From JBCCGG01 sp039029395 (lineage in GTDB: Bacteria; Pseudomonadota; Alphaproteobacteria; Kiloniellales; JAKSDN01), in the NCBI GenBank assembly GCA_039029395.1, contig JBCCGG010000033.1:5572-69571 (forward strand): a stretch of DNA of 64,000 bases, in the 5' to 3' direction. The position numbers and the translations under genes were made by a program. Shown piece after piece: positions 26,031 through 33,321 of the stretch (the stretch's first letter is position 1; every line of letters begins with the position of its first letter). Below the pieces are notes generated by a model. The model saw only the letters and a program-made list of their open reading frames with translations, made no database searches and had not been told where the DNA came from.

Positions 26031-26729
26031 TCAGCCCCCGAAAAGCGCCCAGCGCTTCAAGTCCGCGATCGAGCCGGCCGGGTCGAGGCCAACCGGGCAG
26101 TGCTCGCTACAGGCGCCGTGGCTGTGACAGGTGAAGACCCCATCGTCGGCCCCCAACGCCGCGCGCCGTGCCGCTCCATCGCCGTCGCGCTCGTCCTGTG
26201 CCAAGGTCCAGGCCCGGTTGAGCGCCGCCGGGCCCAAGTAGCCAGGACGCCAGGCGACGGTCTCGCAGGCCGCGTAGCATACCGCGCAGTTGATGCATTC
26301 GATCGCCGCGTCCGCTTGGCGCCGGGCCGGACTCGTCGCATCGATCGGAGCCGGCCGCTGGTGCCGGTCGGCGGTGCCGGCGAATCGCCCCCGGGCGTCC
26401 TGCCACTTGTCGAAGAAGCCCGACATGTCGACCGCCAAATCGCGGATCACCGGCAAGTTGCGTAGAGGGCCAATCTCGAGCCGGTCGTCCTTGACCACCT
26501 TTGAGACGTGGCTGCGGCAGGTCCAGCGTGGCCGGCCGTTGACGGTCATGGCGCAGGAGCCGCACATGCCGACCCGGCAGGCGAAGCGATAGGCCAGATC
26601 GGGCGCCAGATGGCGCTGCACCCAAGTCACAACGTCGAGCACGGTCTGGTTGGCGCGCCGGGGCACCCGGTAGCGCTCGAAGCGCCCGGCGCCATCGCCG
26701 CGCCACAGCCTGACATCCAGCTCAGCCAT
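26031..26729 (-). CDS. Succinate dehydrogenase/fumarate reductase-like iron-sulfur subunit
   Basis: A 232-residue electron-transfer subunit. Cys51, 56, 59 and 71 (CRVGMCGSC...TC) hold the 2Fe-2S centre; Cys145, 148, 151 and 211 hold the 4Fe-4S centre; Cys155, 201 and 207 hold the 3Fe-4S centre (CINCAVCYAAC and CHSHGACSEHCP). All eleven expected Cys are present, so electron flow from FAD to the membrane quinone should be intact. It is the first gene of the seven-gene operon, 141 bases from the divergent GntR gene. Confidence 0.87.
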   Translation of the reverse strand: MAELDVRLWRGDGAGRFERYRVPRRANQTVLDVVTWVQRHLAPDLAYRFACRVGMCGSCAMTVNGRPRWTCRSHVSKVVKDDRLEIGPLRNLPVIRDLAVDMSGFFDKWQDARGRFAGTADRHQRPAPIDATSPARRQADAAIECINCAVCYAACETVAWRPGYLGPAALNRAWTLAQDERDGDGAARRAALGADDGVFTCHSHGACSEHCPVGLDPAGSIADLKRWALFGG

Positions 26730-26765
26730 CGGGTGCTCTCGTTGCCTTGGGGTTTCACCTAAAGA

Positions 26766-26779
26766 CCTATATAGGACTT
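26766..26779. promoter_or_regulatory. Candidate GntR operator 1
   Basis: A perfect palindrome CCTATATAGG (26766-26775) that runs into the sequence TATAGGACTT (26770-26779). The same ten bases recur at 26848-26857, 78 bases away and just before the GntR start. AT-rich palindromes in such divergent regions are common GntR/HutC targets; binding is inferred. Confidence 0.4.
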
Positions 26780-26847
26780 ATATTGAGGAGTCGAGTCGGT
26801 TTCTCAACAATTTTCCCACTTGCGCGAAAAGATGCCCTAACGCACTC

Positions 26848-26857
26848 TATAGGACTT
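26848..26857. promoter_or_regulatory. Candidate GntR operator 2 (TATAGGACTT direct repeat)
   Basis: Exact second copy of TATAGGACTT, 14 bases before the GntR ATG. It is flanked by ACTC and GAGT, which form a short inverted repeat around it. It could serve autoregulation together with the copy at 26770-26779. Confidence 0.38.
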
Positions 26858-26870
26858 GGAGTAACTCTAA

Positions 26871-27575
26871 ATGACCGAACCCATCTACCTGCGTCTCGCC
26901 AACCGCATCGTCCAGCGGATCGAGGCGGGCGAGCTGCGGCCCGGCGCGCAACTACCGTCGGAGGCCAAGCTGGCCGAGCTGGAATCGGTCAGTCTGGGCA
27001 CGGTCCAGCGCAGCCTTAATCACTTGGCGGAGAGCGGCGTCCTGGTGCGCCGTCACGGTCGCGGCACCTTCGTGGCGAGTGCCGAGACGCCGGCCCAGGA
27101 CCTGAAGCACTTCCGCTTCCTGGACCAGGACGGCGAGACCATCTTGCCGGTCACTTCGACCCTGCTCGCGATCGAGCACGTCGGACCGGCCGGGCCTTGG
27201 GCCGCCTTCCTGGGCGCCGCGCCCTTTTTCGTGCTGCTTCGGCGCCTGCTCGACGTGAACGGCGAGTTCAAGGTCTACAGCGAGCTGACCCTGGCCGGCC
27301 CGCGCTTCGAGGCCCTGCTGGCGCTTGATCCGAAAGCCTTCGACGGCGTCCTGATCCGCGACTACCTGACCCAGCACTTCAACTGCCCGACCCTGTCGGT
27401 CGAGCAGCGCATGACCGTCGGCCCACTGCCGCCCCGGGTCTGCCCCCTCGTCGAGGTGCCGCGCGAGACCAGCGGCCTGCACTGGGAGCTGATGGCCCGC
27501 AGCTACCGGGACCAGCCGGCAATCTACCAGCGGGTCTACCTGCCGCCCAGCGACCGGCCCCTACAAATCATTTGA
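26871..27575 (+). CDS. GntR family regulator with UTRA domain (HutC type)
   Basis: A 234-residue regulator. Residues 1-70 form the GntR winged helix (YLRLANRIVQRIEAGELRPG; LGTVQRSLNHLAESGVLVRR), followed by a UTRA effector domain (about 90-230) ending in QPAIYQRVYLPPSDRPLQII. UTRA regulators sense small catabolic substrates. It is divergent from the SDH-like/hydratase/ThDP operon and is the likely controller, possibly with the sugar- or acid-like substrate of that pathway as inducer. Its 3' end overlaps nnrS by eight bases. Confidence 0.87.
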   Translation: MTEPIYLRLANRIVQRIEAGELRPGAQLPSEAKLAELESVSLGTVQRSLNHLAESGVLVRRHGRGTFVASAETPAQDLKHFRFLDQDGETILPVTSTLLAIEHVGPAGPWAAFLGAAPFFVLLRRLLDVNGEFKVYSELTLAGPRFEALLALDPKAFDGVLIRDYLTQHFNCPTLSVEQRMTVGPLPPRVCPLVEVPRETSGLHWELMARSYRDQPAIYQRVYLPPSDRPLQII

Positions 27576-28779
27576 CCGGGCGCGGGCCCAGAAGCAGGGG
27601 CGCGGTGACCCAGAGGAAGCTCGCGAAGGCAGCAATCCAGGCGAGGCCCGCCGGTAGAAGCAGAGCGTCGGTGCCCATGACCGGCGCCGCGACCCGGGCG
27701 AGCGCGGCCAGGGTGATGAGAGCGAAGGCGGCCGTGAGCCCCGGGCTCGAGACGAGGCGGCGCCCGGTGTGGCCCAAGGTCGCCCGGCTCATAACTGCCA
27801 GGATCATGGTGCCCATGGCCCCCACCGTCAGCGCGTGGAGCGCCGCGACCTGGGGAATTGCGGGCGTGATGGCGCCGGCACCGAGGAGCCCGAGGGAGAC
27901 CACCAGCCAGCCATAGCCCAAATGGAGCACCGCGAGGAGCGGCTCGCCGAGCACCCGGTGCCCTTGCCACCGGGCCAAACGCACGCCGTTGACAAGGGCA
28001 GCCAGCGCGCAGGCGAGGCCGGTGACCGGGCCCTCGGGCACCGCGACCCAAGCGATCAGCGCCACGACAGTGACCACAAGCGCAGCCCGGTCGAAGGGGC
28101 CGAACGACGCCGGCCGAACGGACTCGCCCCGGGCCTTGAGCCAGTTGCCGGTGAAGCTCGGGATGATCCGACCGCCGATCAGCGAGATGAGTGCCGCAAA
28201 TACGCCAAGACCAAGGCGCATTGGCCAGCCGCCGAGATCCGCCAGGCCAAGGCGGTCGGCCAGATACAGGCCGTCGGCCAGCAACAGCACGGCGAGCGCC
28301 ACGATCAGCGGCAGATTGCGCCAGGCCCGGCCGGCCACGATCTCGCGCGCGCAAGCCGCTAGCAAGATGGCTGGAAAGGCCAGCGCCAGGACCAGTACAG
28401 CACCTGGCGAGAGCCCAAACGGCAGGCCGAGCGCCAGGCGGGCCAAGAGCCATAGGCCGACGAGCAGCGCCAAGCTCGCGCCTTGCAACGGCAGGCGTCC
28501 CGTCCAATTGGGGATTGCGGTCAGCAAAAAGCCGGCGAGCGCCGCGCCGACCACACCGAACAGCATCTCGTGAACGTGCCAGGAGATTCCATCGAGCGGG
28601 CCGGCCAACCCGATGAGTCCCGCAAGCATCGCCAGGAACAGACCCATTGCGGCCACGGCCCACAGCCCGGCCGCCAGGAAAAACGGCCGAAACCCCTGGC
28701 TCAGGAGCGCCGGGCCGCCAGTCGCCCTATAGCGTGGAACCGCGCCCCGCCGCTCCCGCTGTTCCCCGGACCCAGCCAT
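27568..28779 (-). CDS. nnrS: NnrS family haem/copper membrane protein
   Basis: A 403-residue integral membrane protein of about twelve helices. Characteristic NnrS motifs are FRPFFLAAGLWA near the N-terminus, WHVHEMLFGVVGAALAGFLL, TAIPNWTG, GGRIIPSFTGNWL, and HALTVGAMGTMILAVMSRATLGHTGR. NnrS proteins help cells withstand nitric oxide and nitrosative stress, often under NsrR or NNR-type control. ATG 28779 is chosen over an upstream extension to 28968 because the latter runs through the operator-like palindrome and a non-conserved region. It converges on the GntR gene. Confidence 0.87.
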   Translation of the reverse strand: MAGSGEQRERRGAVPRYRATGGPALLSQGFRPFFLAAGLWAVAAMGLFLAMLAGLIGLAGPLDGISWHVHEMLFGVVGAALAGFLLTAIPNWTGRLPLQGASLALLVGLWLLARLALGLPFGLSPGAVLVLALAFPAILLAACAREIVAGRAWRNLPLIVALAVLLLADGLYLADRLGLADLGGWPMRLGLGVFAALISLIGGRIIPSFTGNWLKARGESVRPASFGPFDRAALVVTVVALIAWVAVPEGPVTGLACALAALVNGVRLARWQGHRVLGEPLLAVLHLGYGWLVVSLGLLGAGAITPAIPQVAALHALTVGAMGTMILAVMSRATLGHTGRRLVSSPGLTAAFALITLAALARVAAPVMGTDALLLPAGLAWIAAFASFLWVTAPLLLGPRPVK

Positions 28780-28807
28780 CGCCACACCCGAACTCCCGGT
28801 CGTCTCT

Positions 28808-28832
28808 AAAAATGTATGCTGTTTACATTTTT
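28808..28832. promoter_or_regulatory. Candidate NsrR operator upstream of nnrS
   Basis: A perfect 9-bp inverted repeat AAAAATGTA-N7-TACATTTTT, centred about 40 bases upstream of the nnrS start. The ATG and CAT cores are 11 bases apart, exactly as in the NsrR consensus (AAGATGCATTTTAAATGCATCTT). Regulation by nitric oxide is inferred from this fit. Confidence 0.55.
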
Positions 28833-28892
28833 TATATGGCCGCCAGGCCCGGCAAAGGCAAGATCCTTTTTTTCGCAACGTTTCGCGCGCAA

Positions 28893-28920
28893 AGAAAACG
28901 GGGGACCCAGCGGGTCCCCC
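28893..28920 (-). terminator. Rho-independent terminator of the peptide-binding protein gene
   Basis: A perfect 9-bp stem GGGGGACCC-AGC-GGGTCCCCC (28900-28920). Read on the minus strand it is followed by GTTTTCTTT, the expected U-rich tail, 57 bases after the stop of the gene at 28978. Confidence 0.8.
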
Positions 28921-28977
28921 GAGGTAGGCCGTATGCAGAGCCGGCAGGACGTGCCGGACCACGACCAAAGGAGAAGG

Positions 28978-30567
28978 TTAGACGAACCACCAGCGCTCAG
29001 TGACCTTGGCGCCGTCCATGTCATAGTTGGAGCCGATCGTGGCGTGCCCGAGCTTGGTCGAGTTGGCGCCCACGTAGTTGGCGAACATCGGGATCAACAC
29101 ACCGCCCTCGTCGCGCACGATCTCCTGCATTTCCTCGTACATGGCGCGGCGCTTGGTGGTGTCGAGCTCGGCGCGGGCCTGGACCAGGAGCTCGTTGAAG
29201 AGATCGTGATCCCAGAAGGAGTCGTTCCAAGGCACGCCCCGGGCATACTCGGTCGAGAACATCAGGTCTTCGGTCGGGCGACCACTCCAGTAGCAGGCGC
29301 ACCAGGCCTTCTTCATCCAGACGTTCGACCAATAGCCGTCGTTCGGCTCGCGCACCACGTCGATCGTGATGCCGGCCGCCGCCGCGTGCTCGCGCATGAG
29401 CACCGCCGAATCGACCGCCCCGGCAAAGGCCGCGTCGGCCGCCGAGAGCTCGACCCTGAGGCCTTCGGCGCCAGCCTTCTTGAGGTGGAACTTGGCCTTG
29501 TCCGGATCGTAGTTGCGCTGGGCCAGGTTGGAGGCGTGGTAGCGGTTGGCGGTCGAGATCGGATGATCGTTGCCGAGCCCGCCGTAGCCGCGCAGGATCT
29601 TGGCAACCAATTCCTCTCGGTTGACCGCGTACTTGAGCGCCAGGCGCACGTCGTTGTTGTCGAACGGCGCCATGTCGGTGCGCATGGGGAAGGTGTAGTG
29701 CAGGGTGCCGGTCACCTCGGTGACATCCACATCGGGGTGGCGCTTCAGCAGATGCACCGTCTTAAGGTCGCAGCGGTCCATGATGTGGACCTCTCCGGTG
29801 GTCATGGCGTTGGTGCGCGCCACCGGGTCCTGGATCGCGATCAGCTCAACCGAGTCGAAGTAGGGCATGCCCGACTTGAAGTAGTTCGGATTGCGCTTGG
29901 CCAGGCCTTTCACGCCGGGATCGAAATTCTCCAGCACGTAGGGGCCCGTGCCGTCGCCCGAATGGGCATCCGCGTGGCCGTCTTTCGAAGGCAGGATGCA
30001 GAAGTGGTAGTCCGACATGAGGAACGGGAAGTCGGCATTGCCGCCGTTCAGAGTGATGATCACCCGGTTCTTACCGTCGGCCTCCATGTTCGCGACATCG
30101 GCCAAAAGCGCCTTGCCGGCCGACTTGGAGTCTTCGCCCATGTGGTGGCGCAGGGAGGCGATGACATCCTCCGACTCCATGGTCTTGCCGCTGTGGAAAG
30201 TGACGTCCTTGCGAAGATTAAAGGTCCATTGGGTGGCGTCGTCCGAGGCCTCCCAGCTTTCCGCCAGCTCGGGGCCCAGATCGCCGCTCGGCTCAACATT
30301 GGTCAGCGCGTTGCGCAGAGTGCCGAAGCAGAAGTTCTGATTCCAGGTGCTCTCGATGTGGGCCGGGTCGAGGGTGTCGGTGGTCGAGCCGCTGCCGATC
30401 CCGAGCTTGAAGTGACCGCCTTGCTGGGGCGACGCCTGGGCCGGCCGGCCGAGCAGGCCGGTGCCGAGCGTGGCCGCGGCACCGATGGCGGTGGTCTGCG
30501 CCATGAAGTCCCGGCGCGACAGATAGTCGGCGCGGAAGGGCCGCTGGAGCTTGTGGTCCTCTGACAT
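28978..30567 (-). CDS. Peptide/nickel-type ABC transporter substrate-binding protein, Tat-exported
   Basis: A 529-residue periplasmic binding protein of family 5 (OppA/DppA). The N-terminus carries a twin-arginine signal (SRRDFMAQ, residues 17-24) followed by a hydrophobic stretch and AQASPQQGG, so it is probably folded before export. The body shows the family pattern (DTLDPAHIES, GTGPYVLENFDPGVKG, LALKYAVNREELV). No permease or ATPase genes lie beside it; its partner system must be elsewhere, unless it feeds the Yej-type importer at the window start. It has its own terminator and is divergent from a LacI regulator with shared operators. Ligand unknown. Confidence 0.87.
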   Translation of the reverse strand: MSEDHKLQRPFRADYLSRRDFMAQTTAIGAAATLGTGLLGRPAQASPQQGGHFKLGIGSGSTTDTLDPAHIESTWNQNFCFGTLRNALTNVEPSGDLGPELAESWEASDDATQWTFNLRKDVTFHSGKTMESEDVIASLRHHMGEDSKSAGKALLADVANMEADGKNRVIITLNGGNADFPFLMSDYHFCILPSKDGHADAHSGDGTGPYVLENFDPGVKGLAKRNPNYFKSGMPYFDSVELIAIQDPVARTNAMTTGEVHIMDRCDLKTVHLLKRHPDVDVTEVTGTLHYTFPMRTDMAPFDNNDVRLALKYAVNREELVAKILRGYGGLGNDHPISTANRYHASNLAQRNYDPDKAKFHLKKAGAEGLRVELSAADAAFAGAVDSAVLMREHAAAAGITIDVVREPNDGYWSNVWMKKAWCACYWSGRPTEDLMFSTEYARGVPWNDSFWDHDLFNELLVQARAELDTTKRRAMYEEMQEIVRDEGGVLIPMFANYVGANSTKLGHATIGSNYDMDGAKVTERWWFV

Positions 30568-30671
30568 GGTTTGCCTCCCTAGTGGGTGTGTGTCGGGCGA
30601 ACGGAGCTACCGGAACGCCCCACGAGGTCAGCGGCCGGGTCGAACCGAACCGCAGTTCATAAACAATTTAT

Positions 30672-30685
30672 TGTAACCGGTTACA
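30672..30685. promoter_or_regulatory. LacI-family operator 1 (TGTAACCGGTTACA)
   Basis: A perfect 14-bp palindrome with central CG, the classic LacI/PurR-type half-site layout. It lies 105 bases upstream of the binding-protein gene and about 150 bases upstream of the LacI gene. A related site follows at 30784-30797. Confidence 0.72.
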
Positions 30686-30783
30686 TACCGGATGATCAGG
30701 CAGATGTCCAGAGGAAAGTTAAACTTTTTCAGCCGGGCCCTCGTAAGCATTCCGTGCGTTCCTAGAATGCTTCCCTTTTTTCT

Positions 30784-30797
30784 GCAAACCGGTTACA
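30784..30797. promoter_or_regulatory. LacI-family operator 2 (GCAAACCGGTTACA)
   Basis: Matches operator 1 at 11 of 14 positions, with the core AACCGGTT intact. It sits just before the LacI coding region and probably mediates autorepression. The two centres are 112 bases apart, which would permit looping; that is inference. Confidence 0.62.
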
Positions 30798-30836
30798 GTG
30801 CTTTCGGTCTGGACTCACATGACTCGGGCACACGCC

Positions 30837-31892
30837 ATGTCGAGCGGCAGAATGGAGCAGCGCAAGGACGGTGACGGTGCCTCGGTCGGCATCCGTGACG
30901 TGGCGCGCGAAGCCGGCATGTCGGTCGCCTCGGTGTCCCGCGCACTCAACCAGCCCGATCTCTTGAGCGCCAAGGCCCTTGAGCGGGTCCAAGACGCGAT
31001 CGAGCGTCTCAACTACATCCCGAACAGCGCCGCCCGGGCGCTCTCGCGCCAGCGCATGAACACGATCGGCGCGGTCATCCCGACCCTCGGCCACTCGGTC
31101 TTCGCCGCCTTCATTGACGCCTACCAGAGCCGGGCCGAGGCGCTCGGCTATCGGATTGTCATGGCCAACACCCACTTTGACGCGGCCAGAGAGCTCGCCG
31201 AGGTAAGGAACCTCTTGAGCTACGGCATCGAGGGCTTTCTATTGGCCGGCGAGACCCACGATCCGGAGCTGCACCGACTGCTCGCGAAGCGTCGCGTGCC
31301 TTATGTGCACACCAGTGTGTTCAGCCCCGATAGCCCGCACCCCACGGTCGGCTACGACAATCGGGCGGCGACCCGACGCGTGACGGACTACCTGATCAGC
31401 CTGGGCCATCGGCGCATCGCTGCCCTGCCCGGCCCGCGCGCGACCAACGACCGCATGGTCTACAGGGTCGCTGGAATCCGCGAGGCGCTCACCGCCAGAG
31501 GCCTCGCGTTGCCGGAGTCCCTTATCGTCGAGCGCAAATACTCGATCGCCCACGCCCGGGACGGTGCGCGCGAGCTATTGAGCCGCCGGCCGCGACCGAC
31601 GGCAATCGTCTGCGGCCAAGACGTGCTCGCCTTCGGCACCATCCTGGAGGCCCAGGAGCAGGGCCTGCGCGTGCCCGAGGATCTCTCGGTGACCGGCTTC
31701 GACGACGTCGAGTTCGCCGCCCACATCAATCCCAGCCTGACCACCATCGACGTCCCGGTCGAGGACATGGGCTTGCGCGCGGCTGAGCACCTGATCGCCC
31801 AGCTGAACGGCGAGAGCCCGCCCCGCCACCTGCGCATCCCGGTCGATCTTGTGGTCCGGGACTCCACCGGCCCGGTGGCGCCGGAGGGCTGA
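30837..31892 (+). CDS. LacI family transcriptional regulator
   Basis: About 351 residues. The headpiece GIRDVAREAGMSVASVSRAL, then LERVQDAIERLNYIPNSAAR, is a typical LacI DNA-binding domain and hinge helix, followed by the two-lobed ligand-binding core (IGAVIPTLGHSVFAAFID to the C-terminus; VTGFDDVEFAAHINPSLTTI is the usual late motif). The start is uncertain: GTG 30798 would run into the operator, and ATGs at 30819, 30837 and 30852 are all possible. It is divergent from the Tat-exported binding protein and most likely controls it. The ligand may be a sugar or glycoside despite the peptide-type label of the binding protein. Confidence 0.87.
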   Translation: MSSGRMEQRKDGDGASVGIRDVAREAGMSVASVSRALNQPDLLSAKALERVQDAIERLNYIPNSAARALSRQRMNTIGAVIPTLGHSVFAAFIDAYQSRAEALGYRIVMANTHFDAARELAEVRNLLSYGIEGFLLAGETHDPELHRLLAKRRVPYVHTSVFSPDSPHPTVGYDNRAATRRVTDYLISLGHRRIAALPGPRATNDRMVYRVAGIREALTARGLALPESLIVERKYSIAHARDGARELLSRRPRPTAIVCGQDVLAFGTILEAQEQGLRVPEDLSVTGFDDVEFAAHINPSLTTIDVPVEDMGLRAAEHLIAQLNGESPPRHLRIPVDLVVRDSTGPVAPEG

Positions 31893-32055
31893 GCGGCACC
31901 GTGCGTAGTCTCCAAAATGGTTAAGATCCGTTAACGAATTCAATGACTTAAAAGCTCTCCACGTTAACGCCAAATTTACATCTAATTGTTAGCTTCTTTT
32001 CACGGACCTTTGACGGGGTCCCCTCCACAGGGACAAGAACCAGGTAGGTTCAACC

Positions 32056-32310
32056 ATGCTTTACCTTTCCAAGTCACGCGACACCTTCGTTCTCCGCTGT
32101 AGCTGCGGCTGCTTCAATCTCTCGTTCTTCGATCGGGGCATCAAGCTCGAAGGTCAGGTGCGCTGCATGGTGTGCGGCGAGGAAGCCGACTGGACCAACC
32201 TGCGCGAAGACCTCGATCGAAACACCTGCTGTGACCACAAACACGACCACGACCAAGACCAAGACCAGGACGCGCCCCACGAGGCCGAAATCCACGTGTT
32301 GCACGCCTGA
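32056..32310 (+). CDS. Small Cys-rich, zinc-ribbon-like protein with Asp/His/Gln tail
   Basis: An 84-residue protein of no family I recognise. Cys15, Cys17 and Cys19 (RCSCGCF) and Cys37, Cys40 (RCMVCG) would make a small zinc ribbon; Cys58-Cys59 begin a tail DHKHDHDQDQDQD that alternates Asp with His, Lys or Gln, a plausible metal-chelating segment. It is monocistronic: a 163-base AT-rich leader with AGGTAGG before the ATG, and a strong terminator 90 bases after the stop. No signal peptide, so presumably cytosolic. A role in metal binding or as a transcription-related zinc ribbon is possible but not shown. Confidence 0.75.
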   Translation: MLYLSKSRDTFVLRCSCGCFNLSFFDRGIKLEGQVRCMVCGEEADWTNLREDLDRNTCCDHKHDHDQDQDQDAPHEAEIHVLHA

Positions 32311-32400
32311 ACCCTCCCAAGCCTTTCGTTACCTTACCTAGTCGTTCTTTACCTTTCCTCCCAACCCACTCCCAACATCCTTCCTGACCAATACCTTTTT

Positions 32401-32431
32401 GGGCCCCGCAATGCGGGGCCCATTTTTCTTT
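32401..32431 (+). terminator. Strong rho-independent terminator of the small Cys-rich gene
   Basis: A 9-bp G+C-rich stem GGGCCCCGC-AAT-GCGGGGCCC (32401-32421) followed by ATTTTTCTTT. It is among the clearest terminators in the window and suggests high expression of the preceding small gene. Confidence 0.9.
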
Positions 32432-32552
32432 GGATCGGACACGGGATTCCCGCTCGACGAAATTGGCCTTGTTTGATACCTCAATCTGATTGATTTCCTT
32501 CGACCCAATGAGTACTGTCCGGCCGCCATTTCGCTAGCGGGAGCCTTTTCGC

Positions 32553-33305
32553 ATGATCAAGGCGGTTACCTTCGACCTGTGGGATACCATAGTCTACGAC
32601 GACACCGACGAGCCCAAGCGAGCGGCGCAAGGCTTGCGCTCCAAGAAGGAGGAGCGACGCCATCTCCTGTGGCTGGCGCTTGAGCAGCAGGCGCCGATCG
32701 ACAAGGACCGGGTCTGGTTGGCCTACGACGTGATGGAAGCCGCCTTCAACAAGGTCTGGCACGACCAGCATGTCACTTGGACCGTCGAGGAGCGGCTCAT
32801 GGTCGCGCTTGCCGGCTTGAAGCGCAGCTTGCCGGCCGAGGCGCTGGCCGAGGTCGTGCGCGCCCACGAGATCATGGAAGTGGAGATTTATCCCGATGCG
32901 ATCGAGGGCATCGGCGAGGCGCTCAACGATCTGTCCCAACGCTACAAGCTCTGCATCGTCTCGGACGCCATCGTGACACCGGGCCGAGGCCTGCGCGAGT
33001 TGCTGTCCAAGCACGGTTTGAAGGACTACTTCTCCGGCTTCGCCTTTTCGGACGAGGTCGGCCACTCCAAGCCGCACCGGGCGATGTTCGAGTCCGCCGC
33101 CAGCCAGCTCGGGGTCGAGATCCACGAAATGGTTCACCTGGGCGACCGGGACCACAACGATGTCAAGGGGCCGCAGGCCGCCGGCATGAAGGCGATACTG
33201 CTCACCGCCGCGCGGGCCAACGACAAAGCCATCACCTCGGCCGACGCGATTTGCGACCGTCTCCAGGATCTGCCGGCAATCGTCGACCGCCTGGCGGCAA
33301 GCTGA
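32553..33305 (+). CDS. HAD family hydrolase
   Basis: A 250-residue haloacid-dehalogenase superfamily protein with an alpha-helical cap. Motif I is TFDLWDTIV with Asp8 as nucleophile; the residue at +2 is Trp10 rather than the usual acid/base Asp, and Asp11 follows it. Motif II is CIVSDAIV, motif III the Lys in GHSKPHRAMF and motif IV LGDRDHNDVKG. Related FDLWDT proteins are common and not inactive by default. GGGAGCC lies upstream of the ATG. It is followed after 16 bases by the glutamine amidotransferase, so the two may work together. Substrate unknown. Confidence 0.83.
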   Translation: MIKAVTFDLWDTIVYDDTDEPKRAAQGLRSKKEERRHLLWLALEQQAPIDKDRVWLAYDVMEAAFNKVWHDQHVTWTVEERLMVALAGLKRSLPAEALAEVVRAHEIMEVEIYPDAIEGIGEALNDLSQRYKLCIVSDAIVTPGRGLRELLSKHGLKDYFSGFAFSDEVGHSKPHRAMFESAASQLGVEIHEMVHLGDRDHNDVKGPQAAGMKAILLTAARANDKAITSADAICDRLQDLPAIVDRLAAS

Positions 33306-33321
33306 TAGGAGCAGGAGCGCA

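Noticed and set aside
28816..30564. Plus-strand open frame of 582 codons
   Set aside because: Antisense to the peptide-binding protein gene; composition (Gly/His/Val/Arg-rich) is that of a shadow frame and there is no homology pattern.
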